DNA from: Nitrospira defluvii
GTDB lineage: Bacteria; Nitrospirota; Nitrospiria; Nitrospirales; Nitrospiraceae
Length of the DNA: 64,000 nt
NCBI RefSeq assembly: GCF_905220995.1
Contig: NZ_CAJNBJ010000001.1
Location: 372,001 to 436,000 of the forward strand
Reading direction: 5' to 3'
Shown here: positions 26,145 through 35,189 of the stretch, in pieces
How positions within the stretch are numbered: position 1 is the stretch's first letter
Layout: each line of letters opens with the position of its first letter
Program-made: the position numbers and the translations under genes
Notes under the pieces: model-generated
Databases searched by the model: none
What the model was told of the DNA's origin: nothing
What the model saw: only the letters and a program-made list of their open reading frames with translations

Positions 26145-26257
26145 TGCTGCCTACTCCTCACGCGTGGAGGGGCCCGTTCCCAGGCCTCGCCGGCTCACGA
26201 TGGCCCCTTTGACGGGCACAAGTCAAGGCGCGACGCTTCGATCTCCGCGCTTCTGCG

Positions 26258-26287
26258 TTGACGTTTCGCCTCGCGCCCTCTTATGAT
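26258..26287 (+). promoter_or_regulatory. Sigma70-like promoter of the tandem-barrel protein
   Basis: TTGACG (26258-26263), an 18-base spacer and TATGAT (26282-26287). The expected transcription start, near 26294, is only a few bases before the GTG at 26299, so the message may have almost no leader. Confidence 0.6.
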
Positions 26288-26298
26288 CGGCTCCCATT

Positions 26299-28569
26299 GT
26301 GCGGCACCCAACTCCCTCCACATGGCGCTTGTGGCTCATTGTTGTCGGACTGACATGGCTCGCGCCTTTCCAGGTAATCGAGTCGGGCGCTGAGCCCTCC
26401 AGATCGTCGGCCTCGGCCGCCGGCGACCTGGAACTGCACCTGGACACCACCACCTTCCTGCTCAACCTCGAAAAGCAGGGACTGGAGGACAACACCTTCA
26501 CGAACGGCCTCGGCCGGGATACCACGCTCATCGGCAATCTCCTGAATGTCTATGCGCGAAAACGGCTCTTGTCTTCGGTCGAGCTGGATGTGGGTGTCTT
26601 CGCAAATATGCCCTTCGGCCATGACACGGAGGTGTCGCAGGTCCGACCGATCGTTCGTCTGCAGTATCGACCGACGGATGAGATCATGACGGTGCTCGGC
26701 ACCCTCACCAGGCCGCACCGCGACTTTCACGATGCCGTCTTCGACAACGCCAACCGGTTCGTGCGACCGCTCGAACAGGGCGCGCAGGTCCTCGTGAACT
26801 CCCGGTATTACCGGCAGGATCTGTTTATCAATTGGGAACAGGCGTTTCGGGGCTCCGCCACGAATCGCTTCGATGTGGGTTATGCAGGCCAATTTCTGGC
26901 CGGCCCCTTCCGGTTCAACGCCCAGGCCCATTGGGTCCACAACGGCCAGGCACTGCTGAAGCTGGATCGATCGTTCGACACCGCCGACAATCTCGTGACC
27001 GCCCTGGGGCCAGAACTGGTGCTGGAACCCTCTACCTATTTCCCGGCGCTCACCTGGTGGCGGCAGGCGGGCATTCGCGCCACCTACCTGACGTCGTTGA
27101 ATGAACCGCTTGCCGGTGGCCCGGCCATTCGCGGGCGAGGCTATGAACTGACTGTCTGGATGGACGTCTCCGGATGGAAACCGTCGGTTTCATTCTGGAG
27201 AGGACGACATTTCCTGAGCCAGCAGGGTGATCCCGAATATGCCGCGAGCAACTTTCCGGAGTTCGGCCTCTCGAAAATCATTCCGCTTGGCGAATCAGCC
27301 TCTATCGAGTTCGGTGTCCAGGCACGCCGCATCCGGGCTTTCTTCACGGAAGACGGCATCACCTATCAGAATCGTGACACGTTCAAGTGGGTCAACCAGC
27401 AATATCTCCTGTTCAATTGGAATTGGGACACCCGCGATGGACGGCTGTTCCGTGATCTATTCCCTATGAAGGACAGCCCTCCGCCCGGAGCGCCTGCGGC
27501 TGACAGGGAACGGCGCTTCACCGCCAAGATCGATGCGCTGACCTACGTCTACCACATCAATTATTCTGGCCTCGGGCAGATCGGCGGACGTCCCGTCGCC
27601 AACACGACCTTCGCCGGGCAATACGTGGCGCCGGTGCTGCGTTACAGTCCCTTGTCCCGGTTGAACCTCGACGTCGGTGTGTTCGCCGGGTTGCCGATCG
27701 GAGACACGCAACGATTTCACACGGTGCAACCGATCCTCTCGGCGGAGTACGAAATCTGGCCGGCGGTGTCGGTCATCGCGGGGACGATCAAGCGGAACCA
27801 CCCGTTCGTGGACGCACTGTTCAACGATGCCTCGCTGTTTTCACGGCCGATCGAGCAGGGCTTCCAACTGCTCGTGAATCGCGAGCACTATCAGCAGGAC
27901 CTGTTCATCAACTGGAATCAGCTTGAGACATTTCAAAAAGCGGAACGGTTCGACGTGGGATATGCGGGACGCGTGAGCGCCGGAGTTCTCTCCTTCAACG
28001 GCCAGGTCTATTGGACGCACAGCGGCGGCGCCCAGTACTCCGAATCACGAACCTTCTTCGGCGCCGGTCTCCCGAGAGACCGGCCTGCATCGAATAATTT
28101 CCTGACCGCCTTCGGCCCACAACTGACGTTTCAACCCAACCGCTATTGGTCGGCCCTGTCGTGGTTCAAGGAGATAGACGTGATGGCGCTCTACCTCACG
28201 AGCCAGCATGAACCGACACAGAGCGGGCTTCCGATCGAGCGTGGTCGCGGCTATCAGCTCACCGCTGGAGTGAATCTGGACGGGTGGCGCCCGTATGTCA
28301 CCTTCTGGCGCGGCGAGCGTTTCGTGAACGACCAGGGCGACCCGGCCTACTACGCCGGCAACTTCACGGAATTCGGGCTATTAAAGGATGTCGCGCTGCC
28401 CGCCGGGTTCTCACTGCGCATCGGCGGGTTCGGACGCACCATCGACGGCCGCGTGACCCATACCGAATACGCGCTGCTGAACTGGTCGTGGGATCAGTCG
28501 CCCTGGAGGGGCTTCTGCCTGCGTCCGACGCTGCTGCATCGAAACGAGTCGTCCTGCAACGGGTTCTGA
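26299..28569 (+). CDS. Outer-membrane protein made of two homologous barrel repeats
   Basis: 756 residues with an N-terminal signal peptide. Residues about 45-385 and 410-745 are clearly similar halves: YRQDLFINWEQ and YQQDLFINWNQ, RFDVGYAGQFLAG and RFDVGYAGRVSAG, YLTSLNEPLAGGP and YLTSQHEPTQSGLP, GDPEYAASNFPEFGLSK and GDPAYYAGNFTEFGLLK. Alternating amphipathic strands with Trp/Tyr suggest beta-barrels or beta-sheets in the outer membrane. I do not recognise a named family. The start is a GTG without ribosome site; an in-frame TTG ten codons later is the alternative. It is divergent from the flippase gene and may take part in export or surface display of the polymer, by position only. Confidence 0.65.
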   Translation: MRHPTPSTWRLWLIVVGLTWLAPFQVIESGAEPSRSSASAAGDLELHLDTTTFLLNLEKQGLEDNTFTNGLGRDTTLIGNLLNVYARKRLLSSVELDVGVFANMPFGHDTEVSQVRPIVRLQYRPTDEIMTVLGTLTRPHRDFHDAVFDNANRFVRPLEQGAQVLVNSRYYRQDLFINWEQAFRGSATNRFDVGYAGQFLAGPFRFNAQAHWVHNGQALLKLDRSFDTADNLVTALGPELVLEPSTYFPALTWWRQAGIRATYLTSLNEPLAGGPAIRGRGYELTVWMDVSGWKPSVSFWRGRHFLSQQGDPEYAASNFPEFGLSKIIPLGESASIEFGVQARRIRAFFTEDGITYQNRDTFKWVNQQYLLFNWNWDTRDGRLFRDLFPMKDSPPPGAPAADRERRFTAKIDALTYVYHINYSGLGQIGGRPVANTTFAGQYVAPVLRYSPLSRLNLDVGVFAGLPIGDTQRFHTVQPILSAEYEIWPAVSVIAGTIKRNHPFVDALFNDASLFSRPIEQGFQLLVNREHYQQDLFINWNQLETFQKAERFDVGYAGRVSAGVLSFNGQVYWTHSGGAQYSESRTFFGAGLPRDRPASNNFLTAFGPQLTFQPNRYWSALSWFKEIDVMALYLTSQHEPTQSGLPIERGRGYQLTAGVNLDGWRPYVTFWRGERFVNDQGDPAYYAGNFTEFGLLKDVALPAGFSLRIGGFGRTIDGRVTHTEYALLNWSWDQSPWRGFCLRPTLLHRNESSCNGF

Positions 28570-28657
28570 GACGCACTTCTCTCTTGCCACCTCGCGGCAA
28601 GCCCGTTAGAGTAGGACGCAGCGAAATTCACGGGCGGTTTGTTCAGGTGGAGGGGCT

Positions 28658-29287
28658 ATGTTCCGCAGATGGATCGGTGCTGTGCTGGGAATTGTTGTCG
28701 TGTGCGCACCCGGGCTCTCCTGGGCTGAAACCTATGCGGCCTTGGCGCTGGGGCCGAATATCGCCACCCTCGACACCACCGACGTCGGCAAGTTGGACCT
28801 GAAGAGCAACATCGCATACGGCGCCAAATTCGGGCACTACTTCGACGATCGCGGATTCAACTGGTTCGGCCTCGAAGTGGACATGTACCGGTCGCAGTCG
28901 AACGTCAAAGCGCAGAATCTCCCACGACAAGGCACCAATCTGCTGCTGTCAGGCCCCATTCCCGGCAGCGACTTCCTCGTTCATTCCCTGGCCTTCAATG
29001 CGCTGGTTCGCGTGACCGGCTACCAGTACAAAGTCGAACCCTATGCCGGGTTGGGAGTCGGCCTCAACATGGGAAACATTTCCGACGGAAACTTCCGGCC
29101 TGAGGCGGCCTTTGCCCCGAGCTTCAACGTCTTGGCGGGCATCAAATATTACTTCACGCCAAAAATCGCACCCTTCATCGAGTACAAATACAACTTCGCC
29201 CACTTCACATTCGACCGCTCCAACGTCACCGCCGACTACCGCGCCAATCTGTTCATGTTCGGCGTCGCCTACCACTTCGGCCGCTGA
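28658..29287 (+). CDS. Small outer-membrane beta-barrel protein
   Basis: 209 residues with a signal peptide (cleavage probably after WAE or SWA) and a body of eight or so amphipathic strands ending in MFGVAYHFGR. The segments EPYAGLGVGLN and IKYYFTPKIAPFIEYKYNFAHF fit the OmpW/OmpA-like eight-stranded porin superfamily. GGAGG precedes the ATG. It follows the tandem-barrel gene by 88 bp on the same strand. No specific substrate can be named. Confidence 0.75.
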   Translation: MFRRWIGAVLGIVVVCAPGLSWAETYAALALGPNIATLDTTDVGKLDLKSNIAYGAKFGHYFDDRGFNWFGLEVDMYRSQSNVKAQNLPRQGTNLLLSGPIPGSDFLVHSLAFNALVRVTGYQYKVEPYAGLGVGLNMGNISDGNFRPEAAFAPSFNVLAGIKYYFTPKIAPFIEYKYNFAHFTFDRSNVTADYRANLFMFGVAYHFGR

Positions 29288-29428
29288 CCGACGTCCAGGC
29301 CTGGAATCCCCCTTCCCCGGTAGAGTACTCTTGTCCCATCACAACGCCGTCGTTGAACCGAACGACCGGCCCTGCGCGACCTCGCGTCCGTGATAGTGAG
29401 CTCCGAATAGGCAATCGCGCTGAACGCT

Positions 29429-30310
29429 ATGACGACTCTCCGGCAAGCCTGCTACCTGTCGATTGATCTGGAAGACTACAAACACGCTACTATGCTCGAC
29501 ATGGGGCTGGAGCCGCGCACGAATCCTGAACAAACCTGGAGAGGCGTCACCCGCATCCTCTCCGTGTTACGCGAGACCAAGAGCCACCCTGCCGTCACAT
29601 TCTTCACCACCGGGCAGGTGGCCAGGGACCAGCCCGACCTCGTGCGTGAGATGGCGGCACAGGGTCACGAAATCGCCTGTCACAGTGATCAGCATGAGAA
29701 TGTCTACTCGCTGAACCGAGACAAGTTCCTGCACAATCTCCGTCGAGCCAAAGATGCGCTGGAGGCAGCCGGTGGGCAACCGGTGATCGGCTTCAGGGCC
29801 CCGAACTTTTCCATCGACGAGCGGACTACCTGGGCGTATCCCGTACTAGCAGAGGCGGGATTTACCTACGACTCCAGCCTGGCCACGAACCATCCGCGAA
29901 CCAAGGCGGAAGCCTACGACGTGATGACCCTGTCCGATAGAGAACTGTTCGTGTTTCCCATTTACCGCCACATGCTCACGGGAACTCACGGCATCCGGGT
30001 CATCGGCGGGACCTTCTTCCGGTTGCTGCCGCTCAGCCTGATCGTCACGCTCATGAAGAAATCGGCCGCGCTCGGCTACGTCCCCTTGATCTACCTCCAC
30101 GCTGCCGATGCCGATGACCAACCAAACCCGGTCCGGTGGAACGAGATGCGCCGCCTCCCGTACGCTTCGCGTTGCGCCTGGAGCCTGCGTCAGCAACAGT
30201 GGCTGCTGGGGGCGCATAGCGTGGCCGACAAACTTCGCAGCATTCTCACACTATTCGCCCATCAAGGCCCGATGCAGACGGCGCTCCCGGTGCACACCGC
30301 AGTCCGATGA
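29429..30310 (+). CDS. Polysaccharide deacetylase (NodB-like)
   Basis: 293 residues with a NodB homology domain. Motif 1 is LSIDLEDYK, with Asp residues for base and metal; motif 2 is HEIACHSDQHENV with the metal-binding His pair; motif 3 is GFRAPNFSIDE with the conserved Arg. A late HIYLHAAD-like segment (PLIYLHAADADDQ) may supply the last catalytic His. The domain arrangement resembles the deacetylases of exosortase-type exopolysaccharide loci. It has no evident signal peptide. It probably removes N-acetyl groups from a sugar of the locus. The next gene begins 37 bp later. Confidence 0.85.
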   Translation: MTTLRQACYLSIDLEDYKHATMLDMGLEPRTNPEQTWRGVTRILSVLRETKSHPAVTFFTTGQVARDQPDLVREMAAQGHEIACHSDQHENVYSLNRDKFLHNLRRAKDALEAAGGQPVIGFRAPNFSIDERTTWAYPVLAEAGFTYDSSLATNHPRTKAEAYDVMTLSDRELFVFPIYRHMLTGTHGIRVIGGTFFRLLPLSLIVTLMKKSAALGYVPLIYLHAADADDQPNPVRWNEMRRLPYASRCAWSLRQQQWLLGAHSVADKLRSILTLFAHQGPMQTALPVHTAVR

Positions 30311-30347
30311 ACCAGACCTTCTTCATAGCCTTTCCGGCCTGACCACC

Positions 30348-32141
30348 ATGTATATCCTCGGCTTGGCAACCATGGGCGAAAGCGCCGCGGCACTGCTCAA
30401 AGACGGCATCCTGATCGCCGCCGCGGAAGAAGAACGGTTCACCCGCATCAAACATGAGGGCTGTTTTCCTCTCCGCGCGATCGCCTTCTGTCTGGCCAAG
30501 GCCGGCATTTCGCTGGCGGAGATCGAACATGTCGGCGTCTACTGGCAGCCGTTCCGGATGGGCACCCGCGCCAGAGGGATACTCAAGACCGCGCTGCAAA
30601 ATCCCGCCTCCTTTCTAAGACAAACAGGCAGCGCCCTTCGAGAATTCACCCCGGCCGGCGGCGGCGACTCCCCCGCCAGCCAGGGCAGTTGGATAGAACT
30701 ATTTTTTGTGCGGTCTCTCCTGCAGAAACATTTTGGCCCCTTCCGTGGCCGCCTGCATTACCTCGATCACCACCGCTGTCATATGGCAAGCGCCTTCTTC
30801 ACCTCTCCTTTCGAAGAGGCGACGATCCTCGTCTTCGACGGCGCGGGGGAAGAGGTCTCCACGACATTAGCCGTCGGGAGCGGCACCAGGCTGACGGTGC
30901 TGCGATCGATCCCCTGGCCCCATTCGCTCGGCCATTTCTACTCGACCATGACGGGGTTTTTGGGCTTCACCATGTTGGATGGCGAATACAAGCTCATGGG
31001 ACTGGCGCCCTACGGCACACCGGAACACCTCTCGTTCATTCGCAGGAACATGCTGATCACCGATACGCCCGGCTCCTACCGACTCAACCCTGCGTTCGTC
31101 GATTACCATGCCGCACTCCAAGGGCATTTCCCCCAGGCGCTTCGGGACATCTTTGGCGACCCCCGACAGCACGACGCGGCACCCTTCACCGACCGGCACC
31201 GGCAGATTGCGAGCAGCATTCAGGCGGCGTTTGAAGAGGTCGTGCAGGATTTGGCCCTATGGGCGTTTCGGGAAGGCGGACAGATAAGAAACCTGGCCGT
31301 TGCCGGAGGATGCGGGCTCAATTGCGCCGCGAATGGTCGCCTGCTCCGCGAGGGACCGTTCGAACGGATCTATGTGCCACCCGCTCCGCATGACGCCGGA
31401 TGCACAGTGGGCGCCGCCCTCCTGGTCTATCACGAGGTCCTGGGGCATCCACGAACGTTTGAGATGACCCACGCCTACTATGGGCCGGCGTATGGAGATT
31501 CGGAGATCGGCCAGGCGCTCAGGGCAGGGGGAATCGAGACGCACCCGATCGGCGACGAAGCGACGTTGCTGGCAAAGACGGTCGAGGTGTTGACGGGGGG
31601 CGGGGTGGTGGCTTGGTTTCAGGGAGCGATGGAGTTCGGGCCGCGTGCGCTCGGGGCGCGCTCGTTTCTCGCCGACCCTCGGCATGAAACCATTCGCGAC
31701 ACCATCAATGCCAAGATCAAGAAGCGAGAATTGTTTCGGCCCTTCGCGCCGTCGATCAAGGAGGAGGCGGCGGACGAGTATTTCGGCTGCGCCCAGCCAA
31801 GCCCGTTCATGAATCTGACCGTTCCGGTGAAACCAGACAAGCGCTCACTCATTCCCGCCGTCACCCACATCGACGGATCAGCCAGAGTGCAAACCGTGCG
31901 TCGCACCGACAATCCGCGTTACTGGGCTCTGCTCGACCGGTTCGAACGCGCAACCGGCGTGCCAGTCCTCCTCAATACGTCATTCAATATTCAAGAACCG
32001 ATCGTCTGCACGCCCCAACAAGCGCTCGCAACCTTTCTCAACAGCGGCGTCGATGCGCTGGTGATGGGAAATTATTTTGTTGAGAGGGGGAAAGGGACGT
32101 ACAAGGATACATCCAATGACGGAACTACTATCACGCCATAG
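30348..32141 (+). CDS. Carbamoyltransferase (NodU/CmcH family), copy 2
   Basis: 597 residues from the ATG at 30348; the frame is open upstream but overlaps the deacetylase. It has the family order: MYILGLATMGESAAALL with AAAEEERFTRIKHEG, the metal-site region LDHHRCHMASAFF, a glycine-rich VFDGAGEEVSTTL, EYKLMGLAPYG, then AVAGGCGLNCAANG, the C-terminal MEFGPRALGARSFLADP, and LLNTSFNIQEPIVCTP. The likely reaction is ATP-dependent O-carbamoylation of a sugar. No strong ribosome site is visible, so translation may be coupled to the deacetylase. The two carbamoyltransferases of this locus are distant relatives, which suggests different acceptors. Confidence 0.88.
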   Translation: MYILGLATMGESAAALLKDGILIAAAEEERFTRIKHEGCFPLRAIAFCLAKAGISLAEIEHVGVYWQPFRMGTRARGILKTALQNPASFLRQTGSALREFTPAGGGDSPASQGSWIELFFVRSLLQKHFGPFRGRLHYLDHHRCHMASAFFTSPFEEATILVFDGAGEEVSTTLAVGSGTRLTVLRSIPWPHSLGHFYSTMTGFLGFTMLDGEYKLMGLAPYGTPEHLSFIRRNMLITDTPGSYRLNPAFVDYHAALQGHFPQALRDIFGDPRQHDAAPFTDRHRQIASSIQAAFEEVVQDLALWAFREGGQIRNLAVAGGCGLNCAANGRLLREGPFERIYVPPAPHDAGCTVGAALLVYHEVLGHPRTFEMTHAYYGPAYGDSEIGQALRAGGIETHPIGDEATLLAKTVEVLTGGGVVAWFQGAMEFGPRALGARSFLADPRHETIRDTINAKIKKRELFRPFAPSIKEEAADEYFGCAQPSPFMNLTVPVKPDKRSLIPAVTHIDGSARVQTVRRTDNPRYWALLDRFERATGVPVLLNTSFNIQEPIVCTPQQALATFLNSGVDALVMGNYFVERGKGTYKDTSNDGTTITP

Positions 32142-32190
32142 GTAATGCAGGTCGAATGAAAGTTATCCCAGCTTATCCTGCGGCATTACC
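32141..32190. terminator. Inverted repeat between convergent genes
   Basis: GGTAATGC (32141-32148) is complementary to GCATTACC (32183-32190), extended by AGG/CCT. The repeat covers the ends of the carbamoyltransferase and of the facing hypothetical gene. It could act as a terminator in both directions, but no T-run follows on either strand. Confidence 0.35.
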
Positions 32191-33046
32191 GTGCTATATT
32201 ACCGCGGGGACAATAGTACAGAGAAAAGTCCTCTCCATGGCCGCGAGGATCGTAAAAGATGCAAAAGTCAGTTGAGTACGCGGGCGCATGATCGAGTGGT
32301 TTATCCTCGCGATCATAAGTGACCGTTCCGATGTAATAAAACCACTTCTCTTTCTTTCTGATTGCCACAACGTCCTCTGTTGGAACAAAGAACGTGCCAG
32401 TAACATCTAGTGTCGAATCCCCGTTTCCTGGAAATAATACTCGTGGCCCATCCGTCCAAGGCTGCCCTGTCTGTTCTGTGTTCGAGCACTCGACAAATGC
32501 AGGTGGCACATCAGGTGGTTTAGCAGAAACACACCAGCGGGCCTTCAGAACCGTGCCAATAGCCGGAGAATTTCCGGTATTTCTCACCGCAACATAACCT
32601 CTCAATTTCTCCTTCGATGTAATATAAGTAAAGACGTCAGGTCGCTTGGGTTTACATTTCCCATCGTATTTATACTCCAGCTCAGGCATCAGGCACATGC
32701 CGAGAGAGCCTGGATTACCAAGTAATGTCGAGATGCCAACCCATGGGCGTTGCATCCACTCCGTCGATCGGAATGCGGATTGACTTACCCTGAGGGTTTC
32801 CTGTGTAGTCGAGAAAATGGCCTGATTGTGTAAGTACTGGTAGTACGAAAATAGAGCGATGAAAAAACCCGGAACGACCGGAAGAAAAGCCAGCATCACT
32901 CTGAACCATACTCTGTCGATAATGGGGATTTTATCTATATCATCCTGACTACCAACTTTGATCGGGCTAGTTCTCTTCTCACCTCCTGACGAACTACCCC
33001 CCACATCCTGTTTAGCAGTTGAATTATCGAGATTCACGGCCACCAA
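32186..33046 (-). CDS. Hypothetical single-pass membrane protein
   Basis: Up to 286 residues; the start is uncertain because only TTG and GTG codons are available at the N-terminus. About 40 polar residues precede one transmembrane helix (VMLAFLPVVPGFFIALF). The large remaining part seems extracytoplasmic and contains GYVAVRNTGNSPAIGTVLKARW, a pattern seen in Ig-like beta domains of unknown function, and a Cys-containing C-terminus. I do not recognise the family. The gene is AT-richer than the capsule genes next to it and lies just outside the left attachment repeat of the integrated element, so it may be left from an earlier insertion. Confidence 0.5.
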   Translation of the reverse strand: MVAVNLDNSTAKQDVGGSSSGGEKRTSPIKVGSQDDIDKIPIIDRVWFRVMLAFLPVVPGFFIALFSYYQYLHNQAIFSTTQETLRVSQSAFRSTEWMQRPWVGISTLLGNPGSLGMCLMPELEYKYDGKCKPKRPDVFTYITSKEKLRGYVAVRNTGNSPAIGTVLKARWCVSAKPPDVPPAFVECSNTEQTGQPWTDGPRVLFPGNGDSTLDVTGTFFVPTEDVVAIRKKEKWFYYIGTVTYDREDKPLDHAPAYSTDFCIFYDPRGHGEDFSLYYCPRGNIAR

Positions 33047-33127
33047 GAAAGGCGCTGGAAGGTTCTCTCCGGGGGCGACAATGGAGAGTGGCTTCGTCTG
33101 AATAGCCGCCGGTACGCACGTAGTACG

Positions 33128-33175
33128 GGTTGGAGGCGCCGGGCGGGTTCGAACCGCCGCATCGCAGTTTTGCAG
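33128..33175 (-). repeat. Left attachment repeat (attL), partial tRNA-Cys copy
   Basis: These 48 bp match 41788-41835 exactly and comprise the anticodon loop, T-arm, acceptor 3' strand and CCA of tRNA-Cys plus three flanking bases. The 5' half of the tRNA is missing here, so it is a remnant left by integration, not a working tRNA gene. Confidence 0.9.
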
Positions 33176-33296
33176 CTTGCCCGAGGGCTCTACGACCCAT
33201 GAAGATCAACAGCGACAGACAGAGAGTAAGGCCATTAAATAACAAGGTGTTACGACATTTTATTGGTGCCCATTTACGACTAAAGAGGACTCCCAA

Positions 33297-33344
33297 CCGG
33301 GAGCAAAATCGGGAGTGGAACCGGGACTAAAACCGGGATCAGGG
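33297..33344 (+). repeat. Four 12-bp iterons, probable left arm sites
   Basis: Four units start at 33297, 33309, 33321 and 33333, exactly 12 bp apart: CCGGGAGCAAAA, TCGGGAGTGGAA, CCGGGACTAAAA, CCGGGATCAGGG. The same units occur at the other end near 41700. In the excised circle the two clusters flank the attachment core, the arrangement of integrase arm-type sites. The 372 bp between 33047 and 33418 contain this cluster and attL and no gene I can support. Confidence 0.65.
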
Positions 33345-33418
33345 TTTGTACGTTGCCGTAGATTGGTGGGAAGCGAATCAGTTCCCAATAACACTGCCCG
33401 TCTAAACCAACATACTAA

Positions 33419-34648
33419 TTAATTATTAATTTGCCGTAGATCCTCAATAAAATACTTCGGGTTTCGTTTCCGCACAAGATCTACAAGAAAGCTGTCTGCG
33501 ATGGAGGTTACCAAGCCCAGAGCGGGGTCATACACTCCCGCCATTGTCGTAGCCAAAAGACGCAAAGTCTTGCCTTTGTGAGTCGAAACAAATGGAATAT
33601 CATGCATTAATCTCCCGTATTCCTTGGCAATTACGTGAGGACTGTCACGACACTTTTCATGAAACCACGCTCTAAATTGAACAGCATCTCTAGTCCCTCG
33701 CTTAATCAAAATGTCATGCAGGCGTGCTGGTCTATCTGGAATCGAGGCGTCTATTACATAACTCGCGATATCGGGAACTTCTGTAATTTCTTTCAGGGAT
33801 CCAAATGTCTCAAAAGGACTAGATCTAGCACTGCCTCGCTGCTGTTTCGCCTTCAATACGTGACCAACAGGCGTTCCAGTAGCTGTATCCGTGCAACCAG
33901 TCTGTAATGCAAGCAACATTTCTAGATTGGCGCGGGCGATTCTAAGAACGGAATCAATTTCATCTCGCTCTTCGAAAGTCTGAATTTCCCCACACCTAAA
34001 TTGATTGGGCTCAACACCAAACAAATGATCAAGACTGGTATTCCTGAGGCTAAAAGCAGTCCTTAAATATGGGCTATCTAAAATATCCTTGTAGGACTCC
34101 TCGCGGATCAGAGAAACCATCTTCTCCATCGGGAATGTTTGGGTGTTCTCAAGGATCATCCTACTTAAGTTCACCCTTCTCGGCTTCGTACTGAGCCCAT
34201 TCAGGGCCCACTCCAAGGTTGAATCATCATCCGCAAATTGATCTACAGGGCGAGTTTGGTCGTGAAGAATGTCGTATGATGCAAGGCCACCCCCGTTCCC
34301 TATGTACGCAAGTGCCCCTTTCACACGTACAAAACTAACTGCATTATTTTCAATCAGCTCTGCAACGCCATCTTCTCCAAAAACACTTATCAAAATAACA
34401 ACCGACATGAAGTCATGAGTTGGGACAATAACCTTGTCATACAGAAGCATGCTATCCAAAAAGGTCGATAGAGGATGCCGGCCGTTCCGTATGAAATTTT
34501 CATATCTTTCATTTGGAGATCCAGGATCGAAGTAACTCCACATGTTTCCAGCAAACAGTGCCATCGGATTAATCGGAGCGGGCTCACCTAAGAAACTAAG
34601 TTTCCACTTGAACCACTGAGGCGTCCCTTTTTTTAGTTTAATTCTCAT
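33419..34648 (-). CDS. Hypothetical protein of the integrated element
   Basis: 409 residues with a good ribosome site (AAAGGATCC) before the ATG. No signal peptide or convincing membrane helix is present; a hydrophobic stretch (FMSVVILISVFG) lies near residue 85. The sequence is rich in charged residues with DSMLLYDKVIVP and SIADSFLVDLVRKRNPKYFIEDLRQ as conserved-looking segments. I do not recognise a family. The gene is AT-rich compared with the chromosome, lies at the end of the element away from the integrase, and is followed by the iteron cluster. That is a common place for accessory cargo such as defence genes, but there is no motif to support a function. Confidence 0.55.
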   Translation of the reverse strand: MRIKLKKGTPQWFKWKLSFLGEPAPINPMALFAGNMWSYFDPGSPNERYENFIRNGRHPLSTFLDSMLLYDKVIVPTHDFMSVVILISVFGEDGVAELIENNAVSFVRVKGALAYIGNGGGLASYDILHDQTRPVDQFADDDSTLEWALNGLSTKPRRVNLSRMILENTQTFPMEKMVSLIREESYKDILDSPYLRTAFSLRNTSLDHLFGVEPNQFRCGEIQTFEERDEIDSVLRIARANLEMLLALQTGCTDTATGTPVGHVLKAKQQRGSARSSPFETFGSLKEITEVPDIASYVIDASIPDRPARLHDILIKRGTRDAVQFRAWFHEKCRDSPHVIAKEYGRLMHDIPFVSTHKGKTLRLLATTMAGVYDPALGLVTSIADSFLVDLVRKRNPKYFIEDLRQINN

Positions 34649-34878
34649 GGATCCTTTTTTCGTTCAGCCTTTGCCTTTCCGGCACCCCTCTGCATTAAAG
34701 ATTTTCGAAATATAACCTCATTAGATCGACATTTCGAGGTTCCTCAGAGGCTCGCGCAAAATCTTTAGGCAATCGGCGAGCGCTTCCTTGCAACTGAATC
34801 CTCCCGCCCAAAAGTTAGGCTTCCGCCTGAGAACCCAAAGGAAGGGTCGTCCTACTTTGACCATATAGATCAAGTGAA

Positions 34879-34942
34879 GCGGGGGCTGCGCCCCCGAGCC
34901 CCCCGGCCGTCCGGCCCCGGCAGTCCGGAGCGGCCGGCGGGC
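34879..34942. repeat. GC-rich hairpin block
   Basis: GGGGGC-TGC-GCCCCC makes a tight stem and loop, followed by a second stem in which GGCCGTCCGG pairs with CCGGAGCGGCC with one bulged base. The block is over 80 percent GC in a region otherwise near half that. Confidence 0.55.
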
Positions 34943-35189
34943 CTTTGTGGTCAGCATATTTCGCGTCTAGTTGATAATCCTGGGCAGACAAAGTCTTCAT
35001 CTCAACTCTGCATGGCCACTAATTCACCAAGGGGACGGCCAAGCTAGCGCATCGCCGTCACCACTTGAAAATAACCCTGCATTTCCTCCCTCTCACCCCC
35101 TGAGAAGCCAACAGGTGGTGACAGGGTGGGGCCATATAGAGCCTATAACTAAGTATTAGAAGTAAAGATTTGTGAGTACCAGCATAGAA

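Noticed and set aside
33128-33175. Second tRNA-Cys gene
   Set aside because: Only the 3' half is present; acceptor 5' strand, D-arm and half of the anticodon stem are missing.
33130-33330. Open frame starting with a tRNA-derived peptide (APGGFEPPHRSF type)
   Set aside because: It is the translation of the partial tRNA-Cys copy in attL, a known source of false genes; no ribosome site and no protein-like continuation.
33297-33344. CRISPR array
   Set aside because: The 12-bp units are contiguous without spacers and there are no cas genes.
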